From: JBCAWW01 sp039024315
GTDB taxonomy: Bacteria; Bacteroidota; Bacteroidia; J057
NCBI GenBank assembly: GCA_039024315.1
Contig: JBCCQN010000085.1
Coordinates: 1 to 31,316, forward strand
DNA: 31,316 nt
Direction: 5' to 3'
Numbering within the stretch: position 1 is the stretch's first letter; each line of letters begins with the position of its first letter. Positions 23,113 through 31,234 of the stretch are shown in pieces. The translations under genes and the position numbers were made by a program. The notes below the pieces were generated by a model. It was not told the origin of the DNA and did not search any database. It worked only from the letters and a program-made list of their open reading frames with translations.

Positions 23113-23265
23113 ACTGCTTCGCAGAACGCTTGTACCCCAAAATAAATGAGCATCGATCAATACGATTCGTAGGGACGCAAAATTTTGCGTCCCTACATTT
23201 TTACAAAACGAAGCATCATTTGATCAGAGATAAGCGTTCCGCGTCCCGAAAGCTTTCGGGAGTGA
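23113..23265. repeat. Palindromic repeat element, copy E (long subtype)
   Basis: Left arm ACTGCTTCGCAGAACGCTT (23113-23131). The central 28-base perfect palindrome at 23169-23196 has arms GTAGGGACGC/GCGTCCCTAC around AAAATTTT. AACGAAGCATCATTTGATCA follows, then the right arm AAGCGTTCCGCG (11 of 12 complementary to the left arm), and an 18-base end palindrome at 23244-23261 (TCCCGAAAG/CTTTCGGGA). It lies in the convergent gap before the amine oxidase gene. Confidence 0.9.
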
Positions 23266-23311
23266 ACAAAGAAAAAATAGCCTAGACGAAGCTCTTAAAC
23301 CCAATTGGGCA

Positions 23312-24685
23312 TCATGCATTGATAATCCTATCGGCTTCCCTCATGCCTGTCTCCAAGGCTCCATGTACGTAGCCGTGCCATTTATAGGATGTAGCCTCGC
23401 CTGCAAATAATATGCGCCCATGAGGCGTAAAGATCCTTTCTACATCCTTTGCTGTGCTTCCCACTGGGACGTATGAGTAAGAACCTTTAGAAAAGGGATC
23501 TCCGTGCCAAGCTGAATTCATAAAATCCTCAAACTCTATTTCGGCTTTGGGAAAGGCCTTATGAAATACGTTTTGCCAATGCTGTTTGATTTTCTCCTCC
23601 TCTTGCTGCTCTAGCCATTTCCCATCTTCACCGATGTGAAAGGCGATGAGGATGGGAAGATTTGTGTAGGGGTGATAATTAAATACGATGCCAGAATTCT
23701 TTAGCTTTTCCTTTTGGAAGGCGAGAAAATGGGGATCGCCTTGCCAGAATTTATGGGAGAATTTCATCACTGCCTTATTGAATATTCCCATCTGCATTTT
23801 TTCAAATGCCTCTTTTTGGCCTGAGGGGATCTCTGGGGAGATTTTTATATCCCCACTTTGTAATAGACTTATGGGTACGGTGAGGAGTACATAATCTCCC
23901 TCAAAGTTTCCGCGCTCTGTCATCACCTTGACTCGGCCGTTTTGGTCTTCAATTTCCAAAATTTTATGTTCTAGCTTAACCTCTACTCCCTCAAGTAAAT
24001 AATGAACGAGTTGGTCGTAGCCATTTAGAACCAATTGTTCGTCTTCCACCAAATTTTCGGTATTGATAGAATATGCTTTGCCTGATGCGTATTGATTGTC
24101 AGCTGCCACACTGGCAGCATTGCCTAATTTTATAATGTCTAACTGTGCTTTTTTTCTTTCTGATTGCGCATCGTAGTCTGTCAGTCGATCTATGGCTTCG
24201 CCCCAGGAGATATCGGGGAGATGCTCTCCTCTTTCGCTAAAAAATCGATTTAATTCTTTATTGGCCCGTAAACTAGTAAGGCCCATTCCTAGCAATCCGA
24301 GTCGATTACCATTTTTATCATAGGATTTAAACTTGCTGTATGAAGTAGGGGATGTTTTTATCCCGCTCTCCTCTCTGTAATACCAGCCAAGATTCCCCGG
24401 ATTGGAAGCATAACTGATCCAATTAGCCCCCAGTTCAATTGTCTTGCTCCAATCTCTGTTGGAGTTGATTCTACCCCCGGTACGATTTCTTGCCTCCAGA
24501 ACGCATACGTCATGGCCATGGCTTTTTAACTTATTCGCAGCCATGGCTCCAGCGGCCCCTGCTCCAACAATAATTACCCTTTTAGCATTACTTTTTTGCC
24601 AAGGATAGGAATGAGAAGATAGGAGTAAGCCTTGCGCTAGGAGGGTATTTTTTATTAAAAACGCTCTTCTGTTCATTTGATTCAC
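23312..24685 (-). CDS. FAD-dependent amine oxidase (flavin monoamine oxidase family)
   Basis: The 457 residues begin with a Tat-like leader (NRRAFLIKN, then a hydrophobic stretch to about 27), so export of a folded FAD protein is likely. The FAD-binding site is clear: VIIVGAGAAG at 37-46, E64 and RTGGR at 68-72. The C-terminal GRILFAGEATSYKWHGYVHGA motif is typical of monoamine/polyamine oxidases. The substrate is not evident. Either M1 or M4 could be the start; both keep the twin arginines. The gene lies last in a minus-strand run, 86 bases from the GNAT gene. Confidence 0.88.
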   Translation of the reverse strand: MNQMNRRAFLIKNTLLAQGLLLSSHSYPWQKSNAKRVIIVGAGAAGAMAANKLKSHGHDVCVLEARNRTGGRINSNRDWSKTIELGANWISYASNPGNLGWYYREESGIKTSPTSYSKFKSYDKNGNRLGLLGMGLTSLRANKELNRFFSERGEHLPDISWGEAIDRLTDYDAQSERKKAQLDIIKLGNAASVAADNQYASGKAYSINTENLVEDEQLVLNGYDQLVHYLLEGVEVKLEHKILEIEDQNGRVKVMTERGNFEGDYVLLTVPISLLQSGDIKISPEIPSGQKEAFEKMQMGIFNKAVMKFSHKFWQGDPHFLAFQKEKLKNSGIVFNYHPYTNLPILIAFHIGEDGKWLEQQEEEKIKQHWQNVFHKAFPKAEIEFEDFMNSAWHGDPFSKGSYSYVPVGSTAKDVERIFTPHGRILFAGEATSYKWHGYVHGALETGMREADRIINA

Positions 24686-24771
24686 TGCTTAGGCAGAAGG
24701 AGGGCATTTTGAAGGTGGAATATCGAATGTTCAATTCTGAAATGGATGATGATTTCATTATTTGGCATCCG

Positions 24772-25326
24772 CTAATCTTCCCTCTTCCAGTCGCTTCGCA
24801 TAATGCGAACTTGATTTTCTTCGACCCAATGACCGTGCTTTTTGAAGCCCTCAGGGATATGTTTGACAAATTTAAAGCCCGATTTGTGTAGCACTCTTTC
24901 GCTGGCGATGTTCCAGGTGGCATAGTCGGCTTCGATGCTTTCGGCTTTAAATTCGGTAAAGCCAAAGTCTAATATTCGCTTGACAGCTTCGGTCATGTAG
25001 CCATTGCCCTGATGATGGGGGTGCGTCCAAAAGCCAATATTCCAGATCAATTCATGATCGGTTTCTCTGATAGAAACCCGCCCCACAAAGGTGTCATCCT
25101 CTTTGCGATCAATGCTAAAGCTAAAGCCTCTACCCGCTTTCCAGGCTTGGAGACTTCTCTCCATGGGGGCAATATATTCTGTCTCTTGGGCCGAGGGCTC
25201 CCAAGGCATACCATCGGTAAAGCCGGGAAAATGAGAAGCTTCAAAGATATACGGGATATCTTTGAAGCTTGGGGCTCTTAGTACGAGGCGTTCGCTGACC
25301 AATCTGGTCGATAAAGGAACTCGCAT
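24772..25326 (-). CDS. GNAT-family N-acetyltransferase (RimJ/RimL-like)
   Basis: The 184 residues fit the Acetyltransf_3 group: STRLVSERLVLRAPSFKD at the start, NIGFWTHPHHQGNGYMTEAV as the acetyl-CoA binding turn (Q/RxxGxG/A-like, here QGNGY), and ATWNIASERVLHKSGFK as the typical N-x-x-S-x-x-x-x-x-K-x-G-F helix. Such enzymes acetylate protein N-termini or small amines. The start lies two bases downstream of the stop of the DUF3857 gene, so it is very likely translated from the same mRNA. Confidence 0.9.
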   Translation of the reverse strand: MRVPLSTRLVSERLVLRAPSFKDIPYIFEASHFPGFTDGMPWEPSAQETEYIAPMERSLQAWKAGRGFSFSIDRKEDDTFVGRVSIRETDHELIWNIGFWTHPHHQGNGYMTEAVKRILDFGFTEFKAESIEADYATWNIASERVLHKSGFKFVKHIPEGFKKHGHWVEENQVRIMRSDWKRED

Positions 25327-25328
25327 GA

Positions 25329-27281
25329 CTACTTCTCTTCGAGTACCAATACCACCTTGTTAAAGTTGGCCGCGGCATTAATCACCTGACGGAACTCCTC
25401 GTAACGCTCAATGTCAAAGTGAATGTCCTCGTAAAACTCTTCGATCTCGATGGTTACCTTATTGCCCTCTTGCTTAGCATTGGAGACAAAGCGCGCCACA
25501 TAGCCTTCGTCTCCCTTGTAGGTCTTATCAAGATTGGCTTCTTCTAGGCCTACCAACTCATAGCCATCAGGAATGGTGAAGCTAATATTGTGATTGTAGG
25601 TCATGGGATAATCCATCTCGATGGGCTGGGCGCGTTCGCTTTCTTGATAGAGTTCGCTTTGCAGACCGATCACCATACCCACATTGAGAAGATAGCTGTC
25701 TCCGGCGTTTTCTAGGAGAGAAGAAGCTTTGATCTTGGAGGCAACAATAAGCGGCTTGCCAGAGCTAATATCAGCGATGCGCTCACTTTTGACGTCTGTT
25801 TCAAGCACTTCGGCTTCAGTAGCGCCGCTTTTTACGAGCGCATCGATGAGTTGCTCGCGCCCGTTTTCGTCGCTGTACTCAAAGGCGGCTCGATAAGACT
25901 GGGCCCTGTAACCACGCAAGGTATTGACGCGATCTACCTCAACATACTCCATATCCTTATCGAAGATGATTTCAATATCGTTCCTCGAAGAGGTAGCCGA
26001 ACGAGGAGCTAGTGGAATGTACTTAACAGCGCCAAAGACACCTGTGTATTCTGAGCTGGTGATATAGAGACCATTATTGTCAGCGAGATAATGAGGTGGA
26101 TAGCCATAGCGATGGTCTGGACGGCCCGGCACTACATAGGTGTCATACTCAGGAAAGTAAAGCATGAACTCGTCCAGATTGGTGAAATCTTCAAATTCTT
26201 TGTCAAAGCGAGATTGATAGCGATTGCTGGTGATCACGAGGCGGTAGGTTACCTCTAGTTGATCATAGGCATCCATTAAGACCTTGGTCATCCCGCTTTC
26301 GTCGGCATACTTCTGGCGGATAATATCGTCTACCTCAGAGATGTTGACGCCGGGGTTGAAGTTGATGAAAGTTTTGAAGTATTGTTCGACGGCTTTGATT
26401 TTTTCCTCGCCTCCCATACTAGCAAACTTTTCCTTTTTGAGGATTTTGCCTAAGGCTTTGGAGCTTTTTTCTGGCGAGAGATTGCGGTAGATATTGCCGC
26501 TGACCTCTTTCCAAGTATGAAATCTGCGTGCCTGTCCGTTTTGGTAGCGGACGATATCGAGCTTGTAGGCAAATTTCATTTTGTTGGCACTACCGAGGCT
26601 GTACAGCTCTTCTACCTCTGGGGGAACGTTTTCTGCTTGACTGGTGATGGTGCGAGTACCCGCTTCCTCATCTTCTGTCTCTTTGAAGCGGGGCAAACCA
26701 TTGTAGGCAGCGGTAGCAAAAACTAATCTTTGGGGGCTAATGATTTGGTATTCGGCCAAGCGAATCGGGATGCTAGATTGAACGACTTCACGGCCATACA
26801 TGCTCGGCTCTTTTTTGAGGGTATAAAGATATTCTAGATCCGCTCCAGCCTCAGCCCCTTCTAGCGCAAAAATCTTGAAGTTGCCATACTCCTCATAATT
26901 AGAGACATCTTTGATGTTGTCTTCGTTTAGCTCGGTGATGGTGCCATCTGGGCTAATCGAACGTGCTTTTAGCACCACGATTTCGGCATCACCACGCATC
27001 GGGATAAAGACTTTGTTGTTTTCATCAACTGAGCGAGTAGTGTTGGCTCGAACAATCACATGCTCTGTGGAATACATATCGATGCCTTCATCGGTTTCTA
27101 CATATTCCATGATCTGACGATTGAGGAGGCGGACGGCATCCGCTTCTTTTTCCTCTTCGGTCAATTCGACCCTCTCAGGTTTTTCCTCCCAATCATAAGA
27201 CTGGTGTGTATAATCAGAGTCTTGTGCCCAAAGGCCCAAAGGTAGGGCTAGAAGTACTAGCGCAAACAAACGATAATTCAT
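25329..27281 (-). CDS. Secreted DUF3857 protein with degenerate transglutaminase domain
   Basis: The 650 residues start with a signal peptide (LFALVLLALPLGLWAQ) and carry an N-terminal DUF3857 beta domain (about 60-230), a transglutaminase-like middle, and a C-terminal DUF2569-less beta domain. Where the neighbouring paralog has YGDCKDMANIL this protein has YADESGMTKVL, with E328 at the cysteine position. The NHMI and FDATG segments holding His and Asp are also not recognisable. It should therefore lack transglutaminase or peptidase activity. It is secreted to the periplasm or beyond. It follows the intact paralog after 58 bases that include a terminator, and precedes the GNAT gene by two bases. 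Confidence 0.82.
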   Translation of the reverse strand: MNYRLFALVLLALPLGLWAQDSDYTHQSYDWEEKPERVELTEEEKEADAVRLLNRQIMEYVETDEGIDMYSTEHVIVRANTTRSVDENNKVFIPMRGDAEIVVLKARSISPDGTITELNEDNIKDVSNYEEYGNFKIFALEGAEAGADLEYLYTLKKEPSMYGREVVQSSIPIRLAEYQIISPQRLVFATAAYNGLPRFKETEDEEAGTRTITSQAENVPPEVEELYSLGSANKMKFAYKLDIVRYQNGQARRFHTWKEVSGNIYRNLSPEKSSKALGKILKKEKFASMGGEEKIKAVEQYFKTFINFNPGVNISEVDDIIRQKYADESGMTKVLMDAYDQLEVTYRLVITSNRYQSRFDKEFEDFTNLDEFMLYFPEYDTYVVPGRPDHRYGYPPHYLADNNGLYITSSEYTGVFGAVKYIPLAPRSATSSRNDIEIIFDKDMEYVEVDRVNTLRGYRAQSYRAAFEYSDENGREQLIDALVKSGATEAEVLETDVKSERIADISSGKPLIVASKIKASSLLENAGDSYLLNVGMVIGLQSELYQESERAQPIEMDYPMTYNHNISFTIPDGYELVGLEEANLDKTYKGDEGYVARFVSNAKQEGNKVTIEIEEFYEDIHFDIERYEEFRQVINAAANFNKVVLVLEEK

Positions 27282-27321
27282 AAAATTGATAGGCTTGTGT
27301 TTTTAGGAAGTAGAGTTTATG

Positions 27322-27366
27322 AAAAAATTAGGCCTAGTCCTACTGAGTAAGGACTAGGTTTTTTTT
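27322..27366 (-). terminator. Terminator overlapping the stop codon of the intact DUF3857 gene
   Basis: A 9-bp perfect stem (CCTAGTCCT 27333-27341 with AGGACTAGG 27350-27358, 8-base loop) includes the stop codon at 27340-27342. On the minus strand it is preceded by eight A residues and followed five bases later by six T residues (27327-27322). Read on the plus strand, it ends in eight T residues (27359-27366), so it may work in both directions. Confidence 0.7.
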
Positions 27367-29277
27367 GTGGGCTTTGTTGAGCTTGGCTACGAAGGTATTC
27401 CAGGCTTCGAAATCGCTTTTGTGGATGGCTAGCGCATTCATATAGATTTCCTTTTCAAGGATGATTTTGTTGCCTTCTTGACGGTAATTGATGCGAAAGC
27501 CCCATTTGTCATCCTCATAGCTGAGGTCTTCAGGCATCTTATAGACACTGTAACCTTCCGGGATTTCGAGTTCTACGAAGTAGCTATCCAAATACTTATA
27601 GTCGATCTCACGACCATACCGCCGCTGCTCTATATCAATGGCAGAAGCTTGCAGTGGGCGATCAAGATTTAAGTTGACGTAGATCCGATTGCTAACTTGT
27701 TTGGCGTAAGAAGGAATGTGAAACTCATAAGCGATCTCTCCATCGAGATTAGGATCACCTAGCCCTTCGATGGCAAAATCGTCGAGCTGAAAGTTGTCCT
27801 TACCCTTGGTGAGATAGTCGTTCATAAACAACTTTTCTTCGGTGCCTTCCATGCGATAGCGGCTGTACTCCAGATCTACTTTTTGGTAGCCAGTCATTAG
27901 CTGGTAGCCACGCCCGATGACATCGCCTTCTTCGAGGCTTAAAAAACTACTATCTACCAAACGATTTTGCTCCATCGCTATCACCGGCACCTCAATAATG
28001 GCAAAGCTATCGGCCGAGATACCAACCAAGGCTTCTTTGCCTTGAATCATAGAGGTGGGATAGCCAAAGGGCGTATGCGTACCCGTGGCGTCAAAAAACT
28101 GAATCTCCCCATCCAATTTGACTGCGGTGATCATATGGTTGTCCACCACCGGAGTTGGCACATCACGATATGAATAAGGCTTTTCTCGCGTGCCGATCCA
28201 AGTTAGGTAAGCTTCCACATCAGCATAAGTCAACATCTCGCGTAGGATGTTGGCCATATCTTTACAATCGCCATATTTCTTAGTACAGACGGCAGCAGCA
28301 TCGCGTGGGATAAAGCCACCCATGCCATCTTCAAAGGCGACATAGCTGATATTGGATTGTACCCATTGGTAGAGGATGCGGGTTTTCTCACGCTCGTCGC
28401 TGACGCCTTCCACTAGCTCCTCGACAATTTGCTTGAGCTCGTTTTGATCGGTTTGGTTGATCTCTTGCACGAGGCTACTATACCAGCGATAAAGATCAGT
28501 TACATCACTGAGGATGCGTTCTTCTTCGGCCTCACGTTTGATACGATCGATGCGGAGGATGATATGAGGATTGTAGTAATTACGGCTTAGGGCCCCAGAC
28601 TCACGCTCAAACTTGCGCATATCTTTGGCACGCCAAGTGTAAGTGGTTTGCCCATCTTGGGTAGATTCGCTAAACGCGATCTGGTCCGTATTCTCGCCAA
28701 TCAGTTGATAAGAGACCGAAACGTTTTCCGGAAAGGAGACTGAATACTCGGCATTGAGCAATGGTACATAAGAGTTGAAGTAAAAGGAGCCCAGCATACG
28801 TGGATCTTTGATCACTTCATTGTAGGAGAGATAAGTCAGGGCTCCTTGCTGTACGGCGGGAAAGACAAAAGACTTCTTCTTGTAGTCACCATAAAAGATA
28901 CCGCTTACCATCACATCTTGGGTAGAGATATCTCTAACGGGTATGCGTTCGGCCTTCTTCCGTTTGTTAAAAACCCGGGTTTCTGCGACTATGTCTTCGA
29001 TTGAAGAAAAGTCGGAATAGTGGATGGATTCGTTGGCGTGCCGCAAGTCCTTATCCGTCAGATATAGCATCGACGCTTCATGTTGTTTCTTGACGGCTAG
29101 GGCATCAGCTTCGTCAAAAAATAAAAAGAGATGTTCTTTCCGTTCGAGGTAAACAACGTCTTCTTTGGGATATTGGGCTTGTAGAGTTGGCAGGTCAAAG
29201 TCTTGAGCGAGCATCAAGCTAGGCAATAGTACCACCAATCCGCAAAGCAGATTTGCTTTCAAATAATTACGAATCAC
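27340..29277 (-). CDS. Secreted DUF3857 / transglutaminase-like protein, intact triad
   Basis: The 645 residues comprise a signal peptide (about 1-24, ending MLAQ), a DUF3857 domain (about 60-245) and a transglutaminase-like domain with C338 (KKYGDCKDMANIL), H381 (DNHMITAV) and D396 (FFDATGT). A C-terminal beta domain completes it. The Cys-His-Asp triad is complete, so a periplasmic transglutaminase or peptide-hydrolase activity is possible; the family's substrate is not established. It lies between the MFS transporter (36 bases) and the degenerate paralog (58 bases). The two paralogs share architecture but not close sequence, so duplication was old. Confidence 0.87.
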   Translation of the reverse strand: MIRNYLKANLLCGLVVLLPSLMLAQDFDLPTLQAQYPKEDVVYLERKEHLFLFFDEADALAVKKQHEASMLYLTDKDLRHANESIHYSDFSSIEDIVAETRVFNKRKKAERIPVRDISTQDVMVSGIFYGDYKKKSFVFPAVQQGALTYLSYNEVIKDPRMLGSFYFNSYVPLLNAEYSVSFPENVSVSYQLIGENTDQIAFSESTQDGQTTYTWRAKDMRKFERESGALSRNYYNPHIILRIDRIKREAEEERILSDVTDLYRWYSSLVQEINQTDQNELKQIVEELVEGVSDEREKTRILYQWVQSNISYVAFEDGMGGFIPRDAAAVCTKKYGDCKDMANILREMLTYADVEAYLTWIGTREKPYSYRDVPTPVVDNHMITAVKLDGEIQFFDATGTHTPFGYPTSMIQGKEALVGISADSFAIIEVPVIAMEQNRLVDSSFLSLEEGDVIGRGYQLMTGYQKVDLEYSRYRMEGTEEKLFMNDYLTKGKDNFQLDDFAIEGLGDPNLDGEIAYEFHIPSYAKQVSNRIYVNLNLDRPLQASAIDIEQRRYGREIDYKYLDSYFVELEIPEGYSVYKMPEDLSYEDDKWGFRINYRQEGNKIILEKEIYMNALAIHKSDFEAWNTFVAKLNKAHKKNLVLTQ

Positions 29278-29313
29278 AGTAAGGATTTTTATATATGGAT
29301 GTACTTAAGATAC

Positions 29314-30597
29314 TTATTCCATACGGCTTTTGCTAAACCCTAGTTTCCTAACCTGCCAGATTCCTAGTAGCCAAAGTCCCAGTACGATTAAAGCAGCCGT
29401 TCCCATCAGGCCATATAAACTGGACTGACCCACCAAGGCCCAACCGACGATCAGGGGCGCTACGGCGGTGGATACTTGCATACAAGTGGTAACAATACTC
29501 CTGATCGCTGCGAAGTGGCCCGTGCCGTATATCTCTGCCCACATCGCCGAAGAGGTAAGCGAACTCAAACTGGCCGAGATCCCTAAGCCCATAAAAAACA
29601 CATAAAGCCAAACTACCTCGGTGCGAAAAATAATGCCGATCATGCTAATCAAAACCGGCAACAGCAAGAAGCTAAAGGTGCGGGTCGCCGTAAAGCGATC
29701 TACCAGAGGGCCACCTAGCAAATTCATCACCAATCGCGCTCCTCCCGCCAACGAAAGCGCTAGGGCTAATTGCTTATCCTCCCAGCCATTGATATCGCCG
29801 ATCAAATCGAGATTGATCACAATACCTGTAAAATAGAAGGGCACAAACAAATAGACCAATACCAAAAGATAGAAGGCTGGTTGGCGTAATACTTCGCCTC
29901 GACTGAGGCTTTTACTTTGAGGCTTGCGGTCTGATTCGGGATTTGCGATCAGCTCTTGATTTCGTTGAAAAGGGCTGTCTTTGGGCACTAAGCGTATCAC
30001 GGCAGGAATAAAAACCACCACTATAATAGCCGCGACGGCCAACCAAGAAAATTGCCAACTAGTCTCTTCTATAAGTCTAACCAGTAAAAGCGGGAAGGCA
30101 ATCTCCGCAAAAGAGATTCCAAAATTGACCAAGGCTAAGGCTTGTCCTCGCTCCGCATCAAAGTAACGGGTGATAGCGGTCGAACCCGTCAAGGGCATCA
30201 GGCCTTGGCCACATAGCCGCAAACCCACCAAGGCAAATACCAACATAGCCGGATGCACCACCAAAGAGGTAAACACACAAAAGCCCGCAAAGACGATTCC
30301 CAAGATCACACTAAAGCGCCTGAGTAAAATGCGATCTAAGAGCTTGCCGAGAAAGGGCAGCACAAACGAACTCGTCAAAGTAGCTACCATATATAAACTC
30401 GTATAGCCAATTTGATCAACTCCTGTGGCTGCCAAAAAGTAAACCGTATATAGTGATAGGAAAAAACTTTGCCCCGGCCCCGAAAAGAAAAAATGGAGCA
30501 TGCCGTAGGCCAAATAGCGCGGGTACTTTTTGATTAAATCAGCGTATCCAGATATCAGCTTAGGAAAGAACTTGAAGAGCAAGAGTCTAATCATCAT
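29314..30597 (-). CDS. Major facilitator superfamily transporter
   Basis: The 427 residues have about 12 hydrophobic segments in two halves, with the MFS cytoplasmic loop after the second helix (GKLLDRILLRR) and a similar loop in the second half (GPLVDRFTATR). The N-terminal HFFFSGPGQSFF stretch is characteristic of a group found in Bacteroidota, with no known substrate. Either of two adjoining ATGs (30597 or 30594) may be the start. The gene heads a minus-strand run and is divergent from the methyltransferase gene, 55 bases away. Confidence 0.9.
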   Translation of the reverse strand: MMIRLLLFKFFPKLISGYADLIKKYPRYLAYGMLHFFFSGPGQSFFLSLYTVYFLAATGVDQIGYTSLYMVATLTSSFVLPFLGKLLDRILLRRFSVILGIVFAGFCVFTSLVVHPAMLVFALVGLRLCGQGLMPLTGSTAITRYFDAERGQALALVNFGISFAEIAFPLLLVRLIEETSWQFSWLAVAAIIVVVFIPAVIRLVPKDSPFQRNQELIANPESDRKPQSKSLSRGEVLRQPAFYLLVLVYLFVPFYFTGIVINLDLIGDINGWEDKQLALALSLAGGARLVMNLLGGPLVDRFTATRTFSFLLLPVLISMIGIIFRTEVVWLYVFFMGLGISASLSSLTSSAMWAEIYGTGHFAAIRSIVTTCMQVSTAVAPLIVGWALVGQSSLYGLMGTAALIVLGLWLLGIWQVRKLGFSKSRME

Positions 30598-30652
30598 AGG
30601 CGGCTTTGGAAGGGCAAAGGTCTCGAAATTATTTCTATATTTTGAACCTGAG

Positions 30653-31234
30653 ATGAAAAAACGAGTTGCGTACGACGATTACTATCAGAGCCCAGATCTC
30701 TTTGGTGCCCCCTATCCGGAGTTGGTCGCTTTTTATGAGGCTTTCCCGCTTCGCGGAACGCTTCTCGATGTCGGCTGTGGCCAGGGAAGGGATGCCTTAG
30801 CGCTAGCTGGAATGGGATTTGAGGTGTTAGGTATAGATCATTCCTCTGTTGGGATAGAGCAAATGCTGGCTGCTGCCAAGGCCGCGCAGCTAAAGTTGGA
30901 GGGAGCCGTGCTTGATATTTTCCAGTATCAAGCTTTTGACAAGTTCGATTTCATCTTACTCGATAGCATGTTTCACTTTGCGAAAAAGGATCGAGTCAAG
31001 GAGACTGAGTTTCTTATTCGCATAATGCGAAAAATGAAGCTCGGAGCCATCATAAGTGTGTGTATTGGCAATACAGGCCATAAAGTGCAGACGCTTTTGA
31101 GCATAGTGGAAGGAGAACCTAACTTTCAGCTCCTCCAAAATGAGGATTTTGATTATCAATTTGTCGATCAAGCAAATAGCCATCGTTCGATTACGCCTTA
31201 TAAGATGCTAAGCCTTAAAAAAGTAGGTGTATGA
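30653..31234 (+). CDS. Class I SAM-dependent methyltransferase
   Basis: The 193 residues show motif I LLDVGCGQGRDAL (37-49), an acidic end of the second strand (LGIDHS) and FDFILLDSMFHF as motif IV/post-II. The fold is that of TehB-like small-molecule methyltransferases; the substrate is unknown. ATG 30653 is chosen because an upstream start in the frame would overlap the MFS gene and add residues unlike the family. The stop overlaps the next gene's ATG (ATGA), implying coupled translation. Bases 30748-30763 nearly match the left arm of the palindromic repeat, encoding PLRGTL just before motif I. Confidence 0.85.
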   Translation: MKKRVAYDDYYQSPDLFGAPYPELVAFYEAFPLRGTLLDVGCGQGRDALALAGMGFEVLGIDHSSVGIEQMLAAAKAAQLKLEGAVLDIFQYQAFDKFDFILLDSMFHFAKKDRVKETEFLIRIMRKMKLGAIISVCIGNTGHKVQTLLSIVEGEPNFQLLQNEDFDYQFVDQANSHRSITPYKMLSLKKVGV

